Shown here piece by piece: positions 12,001-25,388 of a stretch of DNA of 64,000 bases. The stretch lies in NCBI GenBank assembly GCA_016801885.1, contig CM028891.1, forward strand, positions 17,273,017 through 17,337,016. The letters are read 5' to 3'. The stretch comes from Toxotes chatareus. Its lineage: Eukaryota > Chordata > Actinopteri > Toxotidae. Numbering within the stretch: the first letter of the stretch is position 1; each line of letters opens with the position of its first letter. The notes below the pieces were generated by a model. It had not been told where the DNA came from and did no database searches. It worked only from the letters and a program-made list of their open reading frames with translations. The position numbers were made by a program, and so were the translations under genes.

Positions 12001-15000
12001 TTCAGCACCTGTCTTTTATCCATTTTATTGGCCCATTTACTTTGTCTCTCTCACCAACTCCTCAATCAATCACCTGAATCGGGTCAGAAAAGTTAATGAC
12101 AGCCAGGTTGACGGGCTGCAACAGACAAAATGAGCTTCAGAAAATTATACACACACCTGACAGATTATGCAAAGAGCCATAATGTAGTTTGAAGCATGAA
12201 TCTTCTCTGTGTCATCATCCTGATTGCTAGCCCTCAGTGAAAGCATTACTGAAAATGTTGAGCAATCCGACTTTTGAAATTCAGCCCAATTCTAAACCCA
12301 ATGATTGAAGAGTCAGATCAGGCTGCTTCCAAGGTGTGCCGGACCCCGATAAGTGGCAGAAAAGGGAGCAATGGATGGAGCTTGACATAGTAATTTCAGC
12401 TCAAGGTCCACTTGCTACATTTTTCCGGGGCTAACAACTGCACCTCGTCGTGTTCATCAGTAGATAGAAATGCCTCGTTTATCATCACATGATGGAGCAT
12501 CAGTCACACGATGGCAGGTGGTAGTAAGTGGACCTTGTGTTGCTATTATTCGGTCAAGAAATAACTTTCCGACCTCAACTCAGTCGAACCACATGAAAAC
12601 AAACTTCTCAGTTACAGTTAAAAGACAAAGTGAAATTTCTGAGCGCCCTCTCCAGCATTATATACTGAATGTAAATTAGCACCGTGACACCACCTTAACT
12701 AATTATATGATTATGTAAATCTGGGTTGTCACTAATGCTATAAGGCTACAGGCCCAAGTAGCACTTGTAATATATAAAAGCTTTTGCCCTCAGTGAACAC
12801 AGTGGAGAGTTCTGCTGCAGACGGAACAGGAACACTAAATTCATTTGAGTTCAACCATTTCTGGTTAATTGTTCACACAACATCAAACACTACATGTGTG
12901 GCCCACAATCAGTTAGTGGACCCTCGATTTGCCACTCACACAAACACTTTATAAAATTAGAGTAATGAGTAGTGAGTCTCTAGATAATGGATCAGGAGGG
13001 GAACAGAAAGGTCTGGAAAAGGACCCGAACCCTAATATCGCAAAAAAAAAAAAAACAAAACAACAAAAAACAAAACATCACACCACTTTATAATGCATAA
13101 GTAAGGCAATTTGTCAAAAAGGGTCAGATTTTGCTTGTGGGCAAGTGTAAATGGCTCATTAGAGCTGTTAAAAGGCTTCTACATTTACCATCGCACAGTC
13201 GGCTCATTCTCTGAGCGACGCAGGGTTTTTTTCTGTTGAAACTTTTTCAGTATGAAAACTGAAAATAGAAAGATCAAAATGAAATGGAACAAAAGTTTCT
13301 TTTCAAGAGAGTTTACTTTTCACCTTCATGGCATTTGTGTTCGTTTAGTAGTAAGTAAGCATGCAGCATTTTGTCTCAGGGTGGGCGTTGTTGTCAGACT
13401 CTGAAGCTTTTGGATATTCCAAAAGAAAACTTCTTTTGATGCCTTTCTCACTTTTTCTTAGTTCTTAAGTGTCAAAAACATGCAGCAAAAAATGTCCAAC
13501 TTCCAATAAGCAAGAATATGTCTCACCAGCCTCACCTTGATACACTTTTATATGTACAATATTCAGTCTTCAGACACATTTCACTTGTAAGTAAACATGT
13601 TTTTTTGCACAGTAGATTTACAATGGTGAAGTCAAGCCACTCCAGATGGTCAGTGAGAGCCCAAACAAAGTGGAGGAATTTCTTCAGTGTCAGTGTTTGT
13701 GTCAACATCAGACAAGCCTCCTCAGTACCTCCACCAAAGTCAGTGTTTTCCAACTGCGTTGCCCCGAGAGACAGAAACACACTGACCTTTGCTATTGATG
13801 AGCAGCAGGGTTTCCACCGTCGAAGACACAGTGTGGACACCTGGCACGGCAGGACTGGATAAAGCCTCTTGCATCAAAGCTTCTGAAGGACGACAGGCCT
13901 GTGCATCATGGCTCATCCTGTAATCTCCTGAGAGCCGCGTGGCTGCAGTTTTCACAAAATAATAACCAGAGCTGAGAGACAGAACAAAGAAGTGCCGGAA
14001 ATGGTAACATTATACCACATATGATATTACAGTACTCATTTAATATCATACAGAAGTGAAAAAAAAACCCATTACTTTTACCTTCCCTTTCAAACCCATT
14101 TTATCAGACATACATGTACATTTACTGTATGAAACATATACAAAAATAATACAAAAGCAGCATCAGCAGACGCCTTCTGGGCAGCCAGAGAACGATCTCC
14201 TGTGTTCTTCCCTTTCAAAATGTCTGAATAATCAATTCAAAGTGCCTCAATCCATTATAGAGAGACAGGATGATCCATGGAGTCGTCACCTGTGCTGTTA
14301 ATAGCTGGAAAGGCAGCAAAGAAGAGTTCCTACTGGACCGTGAAGAGCAGTAGTTTGCACTCTGTGGTTCCACCTATATAGGTCAACAATGCCTCTTTAA
14401 TGAATAAGCTCAGTGCACTGCTGGGAAAAATCAATCAATGAATCAGTGATCCCTTGTGCAGAGTGTGTTTTTGTGCAATCCCATGCAAAACAAAGTGTGG
14501 AGGAAGAGATCACGAATAGAAAACAAACTAGATTCTGCAGCCACTCCGTCAGACTTGGGCAGTTTCAACATTTTTGGGTCGGCTCGAATAGATCACACTG
14601 GGAGTTTGATGGCTGGATGATATTAATTTCATGTCAGCATAGCTAAGCGAGGATACAGCAAGTGACCGAGTGCGACCTACAGCTTTTCCCCACCTGTTGT
14701 GCTAAAGACTCTTTCTAATGATGAGTCACCCATGCAGGTTAACTGAGGATGGCTGGGCCATTAGATACATCTTAAACTCAGTCACACACTAACACTTCAG
14801 TTTGTTCACAGCATCAACTGTACCCAAAACCAAAAATATAACCAAAAACGAAAAGACATAGTTTTGGTAACACCTCCTTTTTACATCTTTCACCTTTACA
14901 AAATCAGTAAAAAGGATTTTTTTTTTTTTTTAAACACATGATGGTGTTTGTTTTATTTATAACCCTTTGTTTGACATAATGAGAGTTCATCCAGTGATAG

Positions 15001-17439
15001 TTCAGGTCTGCTGTATGACATGAATGTCACTGCTAAAGGTCTCCTGCTCAGCTTATTATCATTGCCTAAAAGCTCTTCCAATGTGTAGAAACTCTGGATT
15101 TTTGGGAAGTCTTCTGCATAGTTTATGTGCTAAATATATTCAGGGGACCAGGTTGTTCCTTTGCAGGGAAATAGAGCTTTCACTTTGCCCAACACAGAGG
15201 GGAATAGATAAATAGTAAATGTAGAAATGCTCCCACCTGAATTATTGCCTGCCATTCATTATGCAGTCAGATCCCCGAGGCTTCACAGCACCTCTGTTTC
15301 CCTCCATTATATCGAGGCTCAGATCTTATCTGTTAGCTCGGGCTCAGATAGCGTGTGCTCAGAGTTTAGAGGGGGCTCTTATTTGTGATAATTTTATCGG
15401 TTGTGTATTCAATAGAGACACCTCACAGTACAGACTGAATTTGCCTTTACCAGTGTGTCAACAAGGGACACACCATCTGAGGCCCTATTTTGTAAGGTAA
15501 CATGAGGCTTGAGATACTGTGGCACTAAAAGCTGAATTTGAAAGCTGCTGTGACTGAATAAAATGTAATTTGCTAATTTAACCCACTGACAAGCAGCAGC
15601 CTGATTACGGACAGGGAGTTCATCTTTTCATTTCCTGGGTCGGCATCCTTTTTAGATCATCTCTCAAACTCAGTTTTATATTTTATACTGACTCTGCTTC
15701 TGTCCTGCTTTTGTAACAAGAATGCCTCAAAACTGAACAAAACTTTTTTAAAAAATCCACAATTTTCCCGTCTTTGGTTCTCTGTAAGTGTGTCTCAGGA
15801 TCACTTACAGACTACTACTTCATAGTCCAGTGCAACACTTCGCACTTGACAAAGTTTAAAAGTGCAGTCATTCATTTTGCATTACATAAAAACAAGATAT
15901 CATGTAAATGAGTGTTGCTCATAATGAGATACGCTTTCCATGCCCCGTTCATTAATGCATGCAAAGTAGCTTATGCAAATTGTGTTTGTGCAAAGCAACA
16001 TAACAGGCAGAGTCGCCACACCTATATGAACTAGAGCATGTCAAAGCATGCTGCTGATTCCATCATTAATATATAACAAAATTATTGCCCTTTTTAAAGA
16101 CTCGAATCTGCAGTCATTTGCCACAAGGTTTGATAAATGTCATTGATCGTCTCAATGGGTTAATGATGATATTTGTTTGAATAAGTTTATGGATGTGCTT
16201 AAGTAGCAGAGATAAAAGATGCTGTCATGTATTGTGTGTTCTCTGCTTCAAAATTTAAAAAATAACCATTCAACAGCAGACTTCTGGAGCATTTACTAAA
16301 TTAAACTCTGCTAAAGTACTTGAGTGTTTTTGTAGCTTTCTACTAAACATTTCATATCACAAAGCATGGTTGCCTAGTGGGTAATTAACAGTTTGTGCAG
16401 TAGAGCATGAATACTGAATAAAAAAACAGAGACAGTCGTGTTCAGTATGCCAAAAGCACACACAAAGCAGCCGGAGGATGGAGGAGATGTCCACGTCGGC
16501 TCCTGTCAGGAAGAAGAGAGAGAGGTTCATGTGCCTGATGACCTCTGGGACAGACTTGTCTCTCCTCAGGACTGCTGTGAATCCCAAGCAGTGCAATCAT
16601 CCAGCTGTTCGGAGGCTCAGAGTAGCACAGTCACTGACTTTACTTCTTCACTGCTTTCACAGAGAAAGTAGAGCCGACAAACAGGGTGGCTGATGATTTT
16701 GGAGTAAATATTGACCAAACCTCGCAGGCACTACCTGTTGGCAGAGTAAACTGGAGGAGGTTATTATATTTTCACTAAATGAGTAGTGCGAGGTGGAGGG
16801 TACCTCTGCGCTCATTTAAAAGGAATTTAGCTTCCTTCCTGAACAAACTGTTTTATCAGCTAGGACTCCATTTACACCCGAGTTTCATCTAAAAGGTCTT
16901 AATATCAGTTTCTACTCTTCCATTTACTTTAATGGCACAGATGTTAGATGACAGATGAAAGCTTGTGAAGGAGTTTTTCCTTTTAGTGTATCTCTGTAGG
17001 GCCACACATTTCCTCCAGACTCCCAGAAAGTCAGATGGTCCTTGATTCTGTTGCTGCAACATTTGGTCACATCACACCTGCTCTGACCTGCTCACCAAAC
17101 CCTGGAACCGCCAGTGAATACTGTAGGAAAACAAATAAATTGCATTGTCAGTGGATATTTTGCTGATAGCATTTGCAATCTAACATTTTTCCATTGGGCA
17201 AATGTGTTCATTAACAGTATTTCCTCATTGTGCTGACAAACAATGTAGTTGGTCTGAATGTGGCCTGATGTTCTGTGAATCTGTCCTCGCTCCTGGAGGA
17301 ACGATCTGTCTTCCAGCAGACGTGACGTTTAAAAGGTGTTTTCTATTTTGTCAGTAGCTGCCAACCTCGTCTTGTTGTATTTTGTTGTCATTTATTCACC
17401 TGATTTTGTTTTGATCAGCCAGACTCAGACAGATAGCAG

Positions 17440-17650
17440 ATTTTTTTCTCAGAGGGCTTTATAATTCTGCCTTTCATTCACCCATTCACGTTCAGTGAGT
17501 TACGATGTGAAGTGCTGGCTCTGAAGATCAGGAACAACCAGGGTGTGGCGTCTTGTTGTAGGACACGTGGACATGTGGACAGGAGGAGCTGGAGATCGAA
17601 CCCGTTAATTGCTGAACGACTCGCTCGACTTGCGCAGCCACAACCCATCA
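17440..17650 (-). mobile_element. tRNA-derived SINE relic
   Basis: On the minus strand the head reads TGGCTGCGCAAGTCGAGC (A-box-like) and GGGTTCGATCTCCAG (B-box-like) at the spacing of a pol III promoter. A body with CACATGTCCACGTGTCC follows, then a tail with GAATGGGTGAATG and TATAAAGCCCTCTGAG, as in common fish SINEs. Both boxes are degenerate, so it is probably silent. Confidence 0.65.
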
Positions 17651-19807
17651 GCTCCAGATCTCCTGAGACTCTGTGGGTGTAATAAAGGCAGCAGCTGACT
17701 GAACTTAGATAAAGTACAGGGTTAACTTTGTTCTATGTTCCTTTCAGAAAGAGTATAACATTTTCATTTCGATTAAAACCCATGACTGACTCTGACTCAG
17801 AGTTCTACTTGTGATAGGCAATACTGAAGTCTGAATGCACACCCAGGCAGCAACAGAGGCAGTGGATATTAACCACCATTTGCAGCTTGAGTGGCAGTTC
17901 ATGCCCACGAATCTCATGAGACGGTCCGGGAATAAACTGACTCTTTAAACTGTCTGATAAATAACACGGATTTCCCTCTCGCTTTCATTTAATAGTAATT
18001 TGGACAGTCGTGGAGTCTGCGCTGCAAAGCAGTAAAAATGGGTTATTGTGAATTCAGTCACAAGCTTCATTACACATGCAACATGTACCTTTATTAACCA
18101 GTATTATCTTCTGTCAGTCTGACTGAGTGTGCGCTGCTTCTCAGTAACGTCTTCTTTCATTTTCACATTTTCTCCTGAACAGCCAGTCTCATCCCACTTG
18201 ACCACGGTCTGACCACTGATGATGTCCCTGCCTGTGTTTTTGACCGTCCAAGTCAGAAAAGGTCTATTGTTTCATATTAAATACACTTCAACAGTTTGTC
18301 AAAAACACTTTCAACCTTCTGCTAGCAGTGATGTAAAAAACACCTTTAATACATTAACTTTAAAGCTGAGGAGATGTGTTCAACACGAATGTGAGTAATG
18401 TATGACCCTTATTAACACCATTATGACAAGTATGATAAATGTTTTTAACCATGTTTTCAACCTATTTTTATCTCTTATTAGACACTTTGTTAAACACTTC
18501 ATTTAGATGAAAGGATTTCAGCCGTTTGTGAGGTTCCTATAATGTTCATTTTACCTTAGTAACAAGATTTTATTCACAGTCCTGGTTTATCACTGACATT
18601 TTAGGGACACGTCTAATGATGTGCTTTCTGCAGAACCATACATTACTATGCTGTAAACATACATCATTTCCCGTGTTTATCACCTGAAGTGGCTTTAGGA
18701 TTGTCATCTAAGTCCACACTGTCTGACAGTATCACAGCTTCTATATCACTGTGTGAAGAAGATTCTAAATTAAAACCCTGAGTTTTATTCTTTATGTCTT
18801 TTGTGTATCATACGACACGCGTTTCTCCTAAGATCCAGCCTGACAGATTTGGTGTCTCGAATAGAATTGGAAATGAAGTTATTTTGGTTTGAACAGTGGT
18901 AGGCTGCACAGCATGGCCTCGTACTGACATGACCAGCGCTGGGATGCTGCTTGTTAAGGCGGTAATTAATCTCTGTGCAGTTAAATATCATATTGATTAG
19001 ACTGACGGGGTAGAATCTACGCTTTAAGCCGGTTGTGTCCACTCATTTCTACACGTTCTGAACGAGGAGCATTTCATAAAAATGCAAAGAATAAGATGTT
19101 GTTGTTGTTGTGGCTGTGCCTTTGTCGGGTTAGTGTCGCTGCGGTTTTGATTACCACAGTAAATAATATCAAACAATTCCAGTAACTCAGCTGCAGCACT
19201 TTCTGACTTTGGTATTGTATGTTGAGCCACGTACCTATTATTCCAAAACGGAGAACTTTGAAAACTAGACACATCAGCTCCCGGTGAAGTAATCACTGAA
19301 TCTGTCGTATTTATCAACGGTCATATTAACATCCTGCAGATATATTTTGTTCATTTTTAGTTCATGCACCAGGCTTAATGTCTGTGATATGGCTGCTTTG
19401 ATTCAAACAGCTTGAAGCAACCTTTGCCCCTCGCTCAAAGAAAGTTCTGTCTCCCAAAAATGTTGTGATTGTTGGCGTTAGTTTGACTGAAGGACTGAAT
19501 GCGAATGATACACTAACACAGTGACTCTTCCCTCCTGATGTAGGTGTCTACTCAAAGACACATCCGTGCATTCGGTGCATTCGCTGTAGCCTCTGTAGCG
19601 TTTTTCTTTTCTTTTGTTCTTTGTTTTTTGTGTGTGTAGGGCTGTGAGGCTGTAGCAGTGCTTAGTACTGAGTGAAGTACTTGGTCATTCATTTCAAAGG
19701 AGAAAAACAAGAACTCTTGCCGCTTGCAGGTTTTCTTAAATGACATCTTGGATTGGGCATGCGTTGTTATGGTGACTATAGCACCCACTGGCTTCCCAGT
19801 CTCCCCC

Positions 19808-19808
<1 letters not shown>

Positions 19809-19846
<38 letters not shown>
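19809..19846. repeat. (AC)19 microsatellite
   Basis: A pure AC dinucleotide run of 38 bases. Confidence 0.95.
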
Positions 19847-19849
<3 letters not shown>

Positions 19850-19972
19850 GATGCAGCATTCAAGTGAGTATAATCACAACATGATGATGTTTTTCAGCTA
19901 CACAATACCATTATATATTTTCTGAGCTTATCTGGTGCTTTGAAAAGTCTACAAATACTTCAGATTGAATGC

Positions 19973-19995
19973 AAAAAAAAAAAAAAAAAAAAAAA
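19973..19995. repeat. poly-A tract, 23 bases
   Basis: A pure A run. It could be an old retroposon tail, but no recognisable retroposon precedes it. Confidence 0.9.
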
Positions 19996-22130
19996 TAGGA
20001 AATGTTAATTCCATCACAATCCCTGATAGGATTAAAAATTAAGGGCAAGTTTTTCCTGGTCACAATGTGCCAAATTTCTGTCTGTTTTAAAACAAGGGAC
20101 GCTCCGCATGGCTTTTTTACAATCCAATTTAGCATGTTAATTGAACTTAACAGACAGAACCTGACTTGAAAGTGAATTCCGCCATTATTTGCTGTGGCTA
20201 GGGATGACAAGAGCAGAGTCAACACGGACTAATTTGATGCAAGCAGTTGTGTGCACAAATCCCCAGAAGGACAGCGTGATAAGGACGGACTGAGCCAGCA
20301 AGAGGCCACATGCAAGGAGAAAATACGGGAGAAAAATAAAGATACAGTACCTTTTCCACAGGTAAATGAAATGTAAAGAATGATTCAACGCTAAAAAAGA
20401 GTGATTGAATTGATAATTTCTGGGAGGGACCTGCTGACTGGGCGGCTGTGTGGAGTAATGAGTGTGTAGATGATACATGGGAGGCAGTCAGGCGAGGCAC
20501 TGCTGGAGCTGGTGATACAGCAGCTTCCCTCAAGCTCATTAGGATTCAGCTGCACCCTGGAGTCTGGTTTAAAGATGATATACCACAATCTGAGGAGCAG
20601 AGAGACGAAGCATTACACCACTATCACACACCGGAAAGTGGATTTCGTTGAGTTTTTGGGAACTTTAAGAAAAGAGTGGAATTCAATTTGAAAAATTACT
20701 CACTGGATAAGGAGAGAATTTATGGATTAAATGACAAGGACAGTCCAAGCTGCAACAGCCTGAAGTGAATGCTGAAGCCAGGGTGGATTAGTGGGCCATG
20801 GAGGAGGCATATTTTAGCCCAATAACTATAAATCTGACATGTTGCCATTAATTTGATGTGTGTAAGAAATCAACTCGCAAAGCACACAAATAAATATTAA
20901 TATTTGTGCATCATGACTGATCCGACTGAGTCTGTTCCTGTCAGGGTCAGTCGGCCGTGACAACTGGCATTAAATCATTTTGTGTTCTGATCAAGTTACA
21001 GCTCCTCGTTCACATCAAGGTTATTTGAAACATATTTAATTCAACATTTAACATATTTTTTTCCCATTCCTGTATGGGAACATTGAGATTTCAGCATTTG
21101 CTTGGTCTTTTGAACAACAGATTATCTGTCATCCGGTGCCGTCCAGCTGACGTGAAATTTATCAACATGGACGTTTTTGGAATAATTTAACAAGGCTTCT
21201 GAAAACGAACACAAAATTCATCACATCTCAACCCACCGTCTATAACACTTTCTTTTAATTCATGGGAAATGACAGATTTAGTGAATGTGTTAGGATTCAG
21301 GATTTTATCTGAACCTCTATATCATCCCTGACTGTGCACGTCCAGCTAAATTACCCATAACCAAACCGATACGCAGAACGGAAAGTGAATAACAAAACAA
21401 TTGAGTCATTGCTTGGCAAATGCAGCGTTTTGTAGCTTGCTGAAGAAAAAGATAAGAACCAGGGGACTCCCACAGAGAGTTGGTTGCATGAGTGGGCTGC
21501 CTGAATAGTCCTGCTGAAAACCTGGATTGACAGAGTTTAAAACATTTCACATATTGCCGCACTTGTATAGTTACTATATAAAGTGAATACACAATCTTGA
21601 TTTCTGTGTCCTAGCACAAAACACTCATTATTTTGTCAGGGACGTAGAGAGAACCTAACCTACAATATATACGACAGATAACATGAGGGCTCGGACAAAA
21701 ATGTCTGAATGTCAGAGCTGCCTTTACATCTGAGCGTTGCTTGTGCTTGTTTGAAAAGCTGTACAAAAATCTTTCACAACATTAAGTCAAAACGTGCGGA
21801 GAATTCTTACACGCTTCAATTTTTTTTATAGAGGCTGCGGAAACTCTCAGTCGCAGCCATTTGTCATTCACATCATGCCATCCGGTGAAACACACCTATA
21901 ACCACCGAGTGTCCAAATGCCCACTTGTTCTGCCTTTTATCTCAGGCTTTAGAAACCAGAAAGGAGTCTGCTGATATTTGAGGGGAAGGCTTTGTGACTT
22001 AGTGACCCGCCTGACCGGGGCGAGCACACCCACCGTGCTGGTGACATTTGCTTCCATTGTGCTGAGGGAAAAATAGGTAGATGCTGTGGCCAAATGGATG
22101 TAAATGAAAAGAGTAGCAATTACTGCATCT

Positions 22131-22161
<31 letters not shown>

Positions 22162-22235
22162 GTGTATATATATATATATATAGATATAGATGGATAGATG
22201 GATGGATAGATGGATGGATAGATACATAGATAGAT
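22131..22235. repeat. compound microsatellite (CA)n-(TA)n-(GATA/GATG)n
   Basis: CA dinucleotides (22131-22157), then TGTGTATATATATATATATA, then GATAGATGGATG units up to about 22235. The CA/TG junction makes it locally palindromic. Length polymorphism is likely. Confidence 0.9.
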
Positions 22236-24224
22236 TTCTTCCATTGATTCATCTGCTTCTCTACATTCACATCTCTTTTTTTCTTAATTACACAGCATGT
22301 CCCCTCATCAGACTGTTTCATAACTAAACAGAAAACATCCCTGATATTTAGCAGATTTAGTTTAATCGTAACAACCTGAAAGTCTGTTAAGATCTAATTA
22401 AATCTGTAATGATTTAGTATCCGTTTGTCACGCTGATGCTCCCTAAGCAGTACTGAATGCATGCCTTGAATGCTGGCTGAGGCTGGAAACGGAACCACGC
22501 AGAAGTTATTTACCAGAGTTTTGTTTATTTCGCTTTAAATTATTCACAACAATCGAAAACTCTGTGGGGACATTTTCTTGCCCACGATCTTCTGCTTCTC
22601 GCCTCAGGGAAGAAGCTGTGCTACATTTCTGCTTCTTATATTTTAGGTTAAGTTTATGTAAAAATCTGTAGTTGCTGTTGTGCTTTTCTCTGTGATACTA
22701 GAATATATTTATTTTTATAAAAGTGCTTTTGTCTTTGAGCGTGGGTCTGTTTTCACATCCGAATTTGTGAAAAGTCACCAACCTAGCCTTAGTGTTAAGG
22801 TCAAAGTCTGTACCCCAGAGGAACGCTGGCAAACAGAGGTGTTGCTGCGACAGCATCGTGATTTATTGAAGTTATTTTGCAGCACTGATTCACAGAGGAT
22901 GCAGTGGTCAAGCAAATACCTTTGTTTTAGCACACATGAATGAAATTCCAGGCGAAGCTTTTAACAAAAATTGAACACCCGTTAATATCGGTTTTCTTGT
23001 GCATTTCGTGAGCTTAGAAATGTGCTTCAAGTCTGAAAAGGCATAAATAAATAAGGCAATATTGAAAGTAGCATTTACCCACATAGAAAGACTGATTAAC
23101 AGTTTCTGTTTCTGAAATACTGTCACAGAGGATACGGTTGCTCTTTACACCACAGTGCAACATATTTAAGGCAAGGATAAAAAACAACAAGTTACACAAC
23201 ACATACATAAAAATACACCCAGTAAAATCTGCCCTGTTACATGAACATGATGAAAAATAGATCTCTATACAGTCACATGTACATGCTGACAGTGAGAGTG
23301 TGAATGGCCCACATGTGCAAATTTACACAAGTATCTATACAAACCACGAATTCACAAGAGTATTGGTTGGAAATCAGCAGATATCATGAGTCAGAGTGGA
23401 CTGGCAGTACTTTCATCAGGTCTGTTTTTGCTGTTTGCTCAAAAAAAAAAAAATCATGAATATTAAAGTAACTTTCTGTTCTGTTCAGCTGTGGAGATTT
23501 TTTTTTCCTGTTGTCCAGCTTCAAATAGAATTCACAGGTCAGGGTCTGCAAAAAAAACTGCATGCCTGACCTGTAGGGTATAAATTTGCCATCATCGAGT
23601 CCAAAACTTGGAATACACACTAAAAGAAAGGTTCTAGGCCACAGTGAAGTGAGAAATCCTCCTTAAGTGCTGACTGACATTTTCCTGATTTTCCCATTTT
23701 AAAAACAATTTTTTGTACATCCACAGTGTATATAATCATAGTATTCATATATTAATATAATATGAATATTTTCCAGCTGTACTACCCTGCATTTTAGACG
23801 AAACAGCAGAGAAGCAAATAAGAGAAATGTCATGTTTTTGGTCTTGTTATTTTTACACTTTCATGACTTCCAGATGAAATCTAGTCTGTGCTCTTGTCCT
23901 TTTTGAACAGCTTGGAAAATCACATGCAACACCTCCTCTCTACCAAACAGCCGTCGAAATGAACTTTCTCCCCCATGTTAGGTTTCTCACACCTGTTCTG
24001 GTAAAATGCCATCTTGACAAAAAGGCAGAACTCCACTTTATTTGAGCAGGATGTTCCCTGCACTTGCCTTCATCTCCCCCTTTATGACTGGCACATAATA
24101 CATGAGGGAAATAAGTGGGGTGTAATAGCGTTCACCTCATAAGTTTATCACATGAAAAGTAAATGTTACACATTTTTTTTTACATTCATTGAATTTCACA
24201 GAAAAAAAGTAATACACACTGCAC

Positions 24225-24735
24225 CAAGCCCTTTGCTAAGAACACCTGTACACCTGCTTATTCATGCAATTATCCAATCATGTGGCAGCAGTGCAATGTC
24301 AAAAAAAAATCACACAGATACAAGTCAGGAGCTTCAGTTAAGGTTCACACCAAACACCGGGATGAGGAAAAAATGGGATTTGTGAAACCTCCTGGGATTC
24401 TCAAACGTGACTTCAACTCAGAATGGAACCAAAAACAACCAGGGAGCAGCAGCTCTGCCGAGGCTGAGGCACGCGGATGGCGGGGTCAGAATTTGGCATC
24501 GTAACGCGTGTATCCATGCAAAAGAGTTCAGTGTTCTTCAGTGGCCTTCCCAGTCACCGGATTTGAATCCAGTAGAACACCTTTGGGATTGGCAGCGTGA
24601 AAGTGCAGAAATATGCAGTGATGCAGTCAAGTCAACATGGACCAGAATCTCAGAGGAATGTCCACAAAGAACCGAGACTGGTTAGAGAGCAAAGGGAGGC
24701 CCTCCCCAGTAAGTGCTTGGTGAGTGTATATCAAG
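24225..24735 (+). mobile_element. decayed, internally deleted Tc1/mariner transposon
   Basis: The 5' part (about 24240-24370) closely resembles the start of a widespread vertebrate Tc1-like element (CACCTGCTTATTCATGCAAT, then GTGGCAGCAGTGCAATG). The 3' part still reads transposase C-terminus: DGGVRIW, then LQWPSQSPDLNPVEHLWDW and ISEECPQR. The middle, with the catalytic aspartates, is missing. The 3' border TTGGTGAGTGTATAT (about 24719-24733) matches the family end. The element is inactive. It sits less than 700 bp past the mc4r stop and could lie in the mc4r 3' UTR, antisense to it. Confidence 0.85.
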
Positions 24736-25388
24736 GATGAATGTATCTTTGCATGCAGAGTGCAAAATACCCTCATGGTTTCTGTTACGAGGAGGATTAC
24801 ACTCTCAAACATGGAGGTAGTCTGTCACATACTACGTTAATCTCTTTGTTCGTCCATGCACTGTGGCTTTTAGGTTCTCTGTTGCAGTAGCTGTGACATT
24901 TAAGTGCCATGATCCTTATAAATACATAAAGTAATAAAAGGTTGCCAAGGTGTTTTAACAGTGAACAAGAAGAAAAGAGGTGAAGGTAGATGGAAAAGAT
25001 TTCCGAGTGAGAAAGATCAAAGGTTTGTATACGACGCACAGTTTAAGCATGTGTATTGGTTTACATACATGCTGGTCACATTTACTAAATTGTAAACTTT
25101 AGAGCGGCATTCACTACAATACGAGATAGCATTTTGTCTACAGAGCAATACTCTATGTTACAAGGTGTTTGCACCTACCTCTGCAGCAACCTGACTCATG
25201 GCACCAGAGGCAAGCGCCCTGCTCATCAATCATTTACGGCCGACAGTGGGAGCACGGGGCAAAACGTCGCTCTCGTCAGTCCACAGTGATCACAGCTCAA
25301 AGCCTCAAGGTCCTTCCTGGACAACTTTCATTTAAATTGCAGATTGTGGCTGTCGAGGCTGTAGCTCTGCTGACATTTAACAGGCAGC
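24736..25388 (-). other. mc4r 3' flank, probable 3' UTR
   Basis: No ORF of note. The nearest clear AATAAA on the minus strand that I found is about 24036-24041, past the Tc1 relic, so the transcript may run through that element. A nearer variant signal cannot be excluded. Confidence 0.35.

Larger units (their letters stand above)
2761..12400. other. non-coding interval between drosha and mc4r, left part
   Basis: No supported gene. It contains the inverted repeats at 4507-4541 and 5467-5501, a Tc1 terminal fragment, a teleost interspersed repeat (5815-6045) and simple repeats. The longest open frame, 164 codons on the plus strand at 10355-10849, has no recognisable domain and overlaps equally long frames on both strands. 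Confidence 0.6.
12401..24224. other. non-coding interval between drosha and mc4r, right part
   Basis: No supported gene. It contains the SINE relic (17440-17650), microsatellites at 19809 and 22131 and a poly-A tract at 19973. At 16357-16596 a minus-strand frame with an internal acceptor-like tract is weakly protein-like. The rest shows only random short frames. Confidence 0.6.

Noticed and set aside
19552..19863. Frame with a CVCVCVCV run
   Set aside because: Translation of the AC microsatellite.
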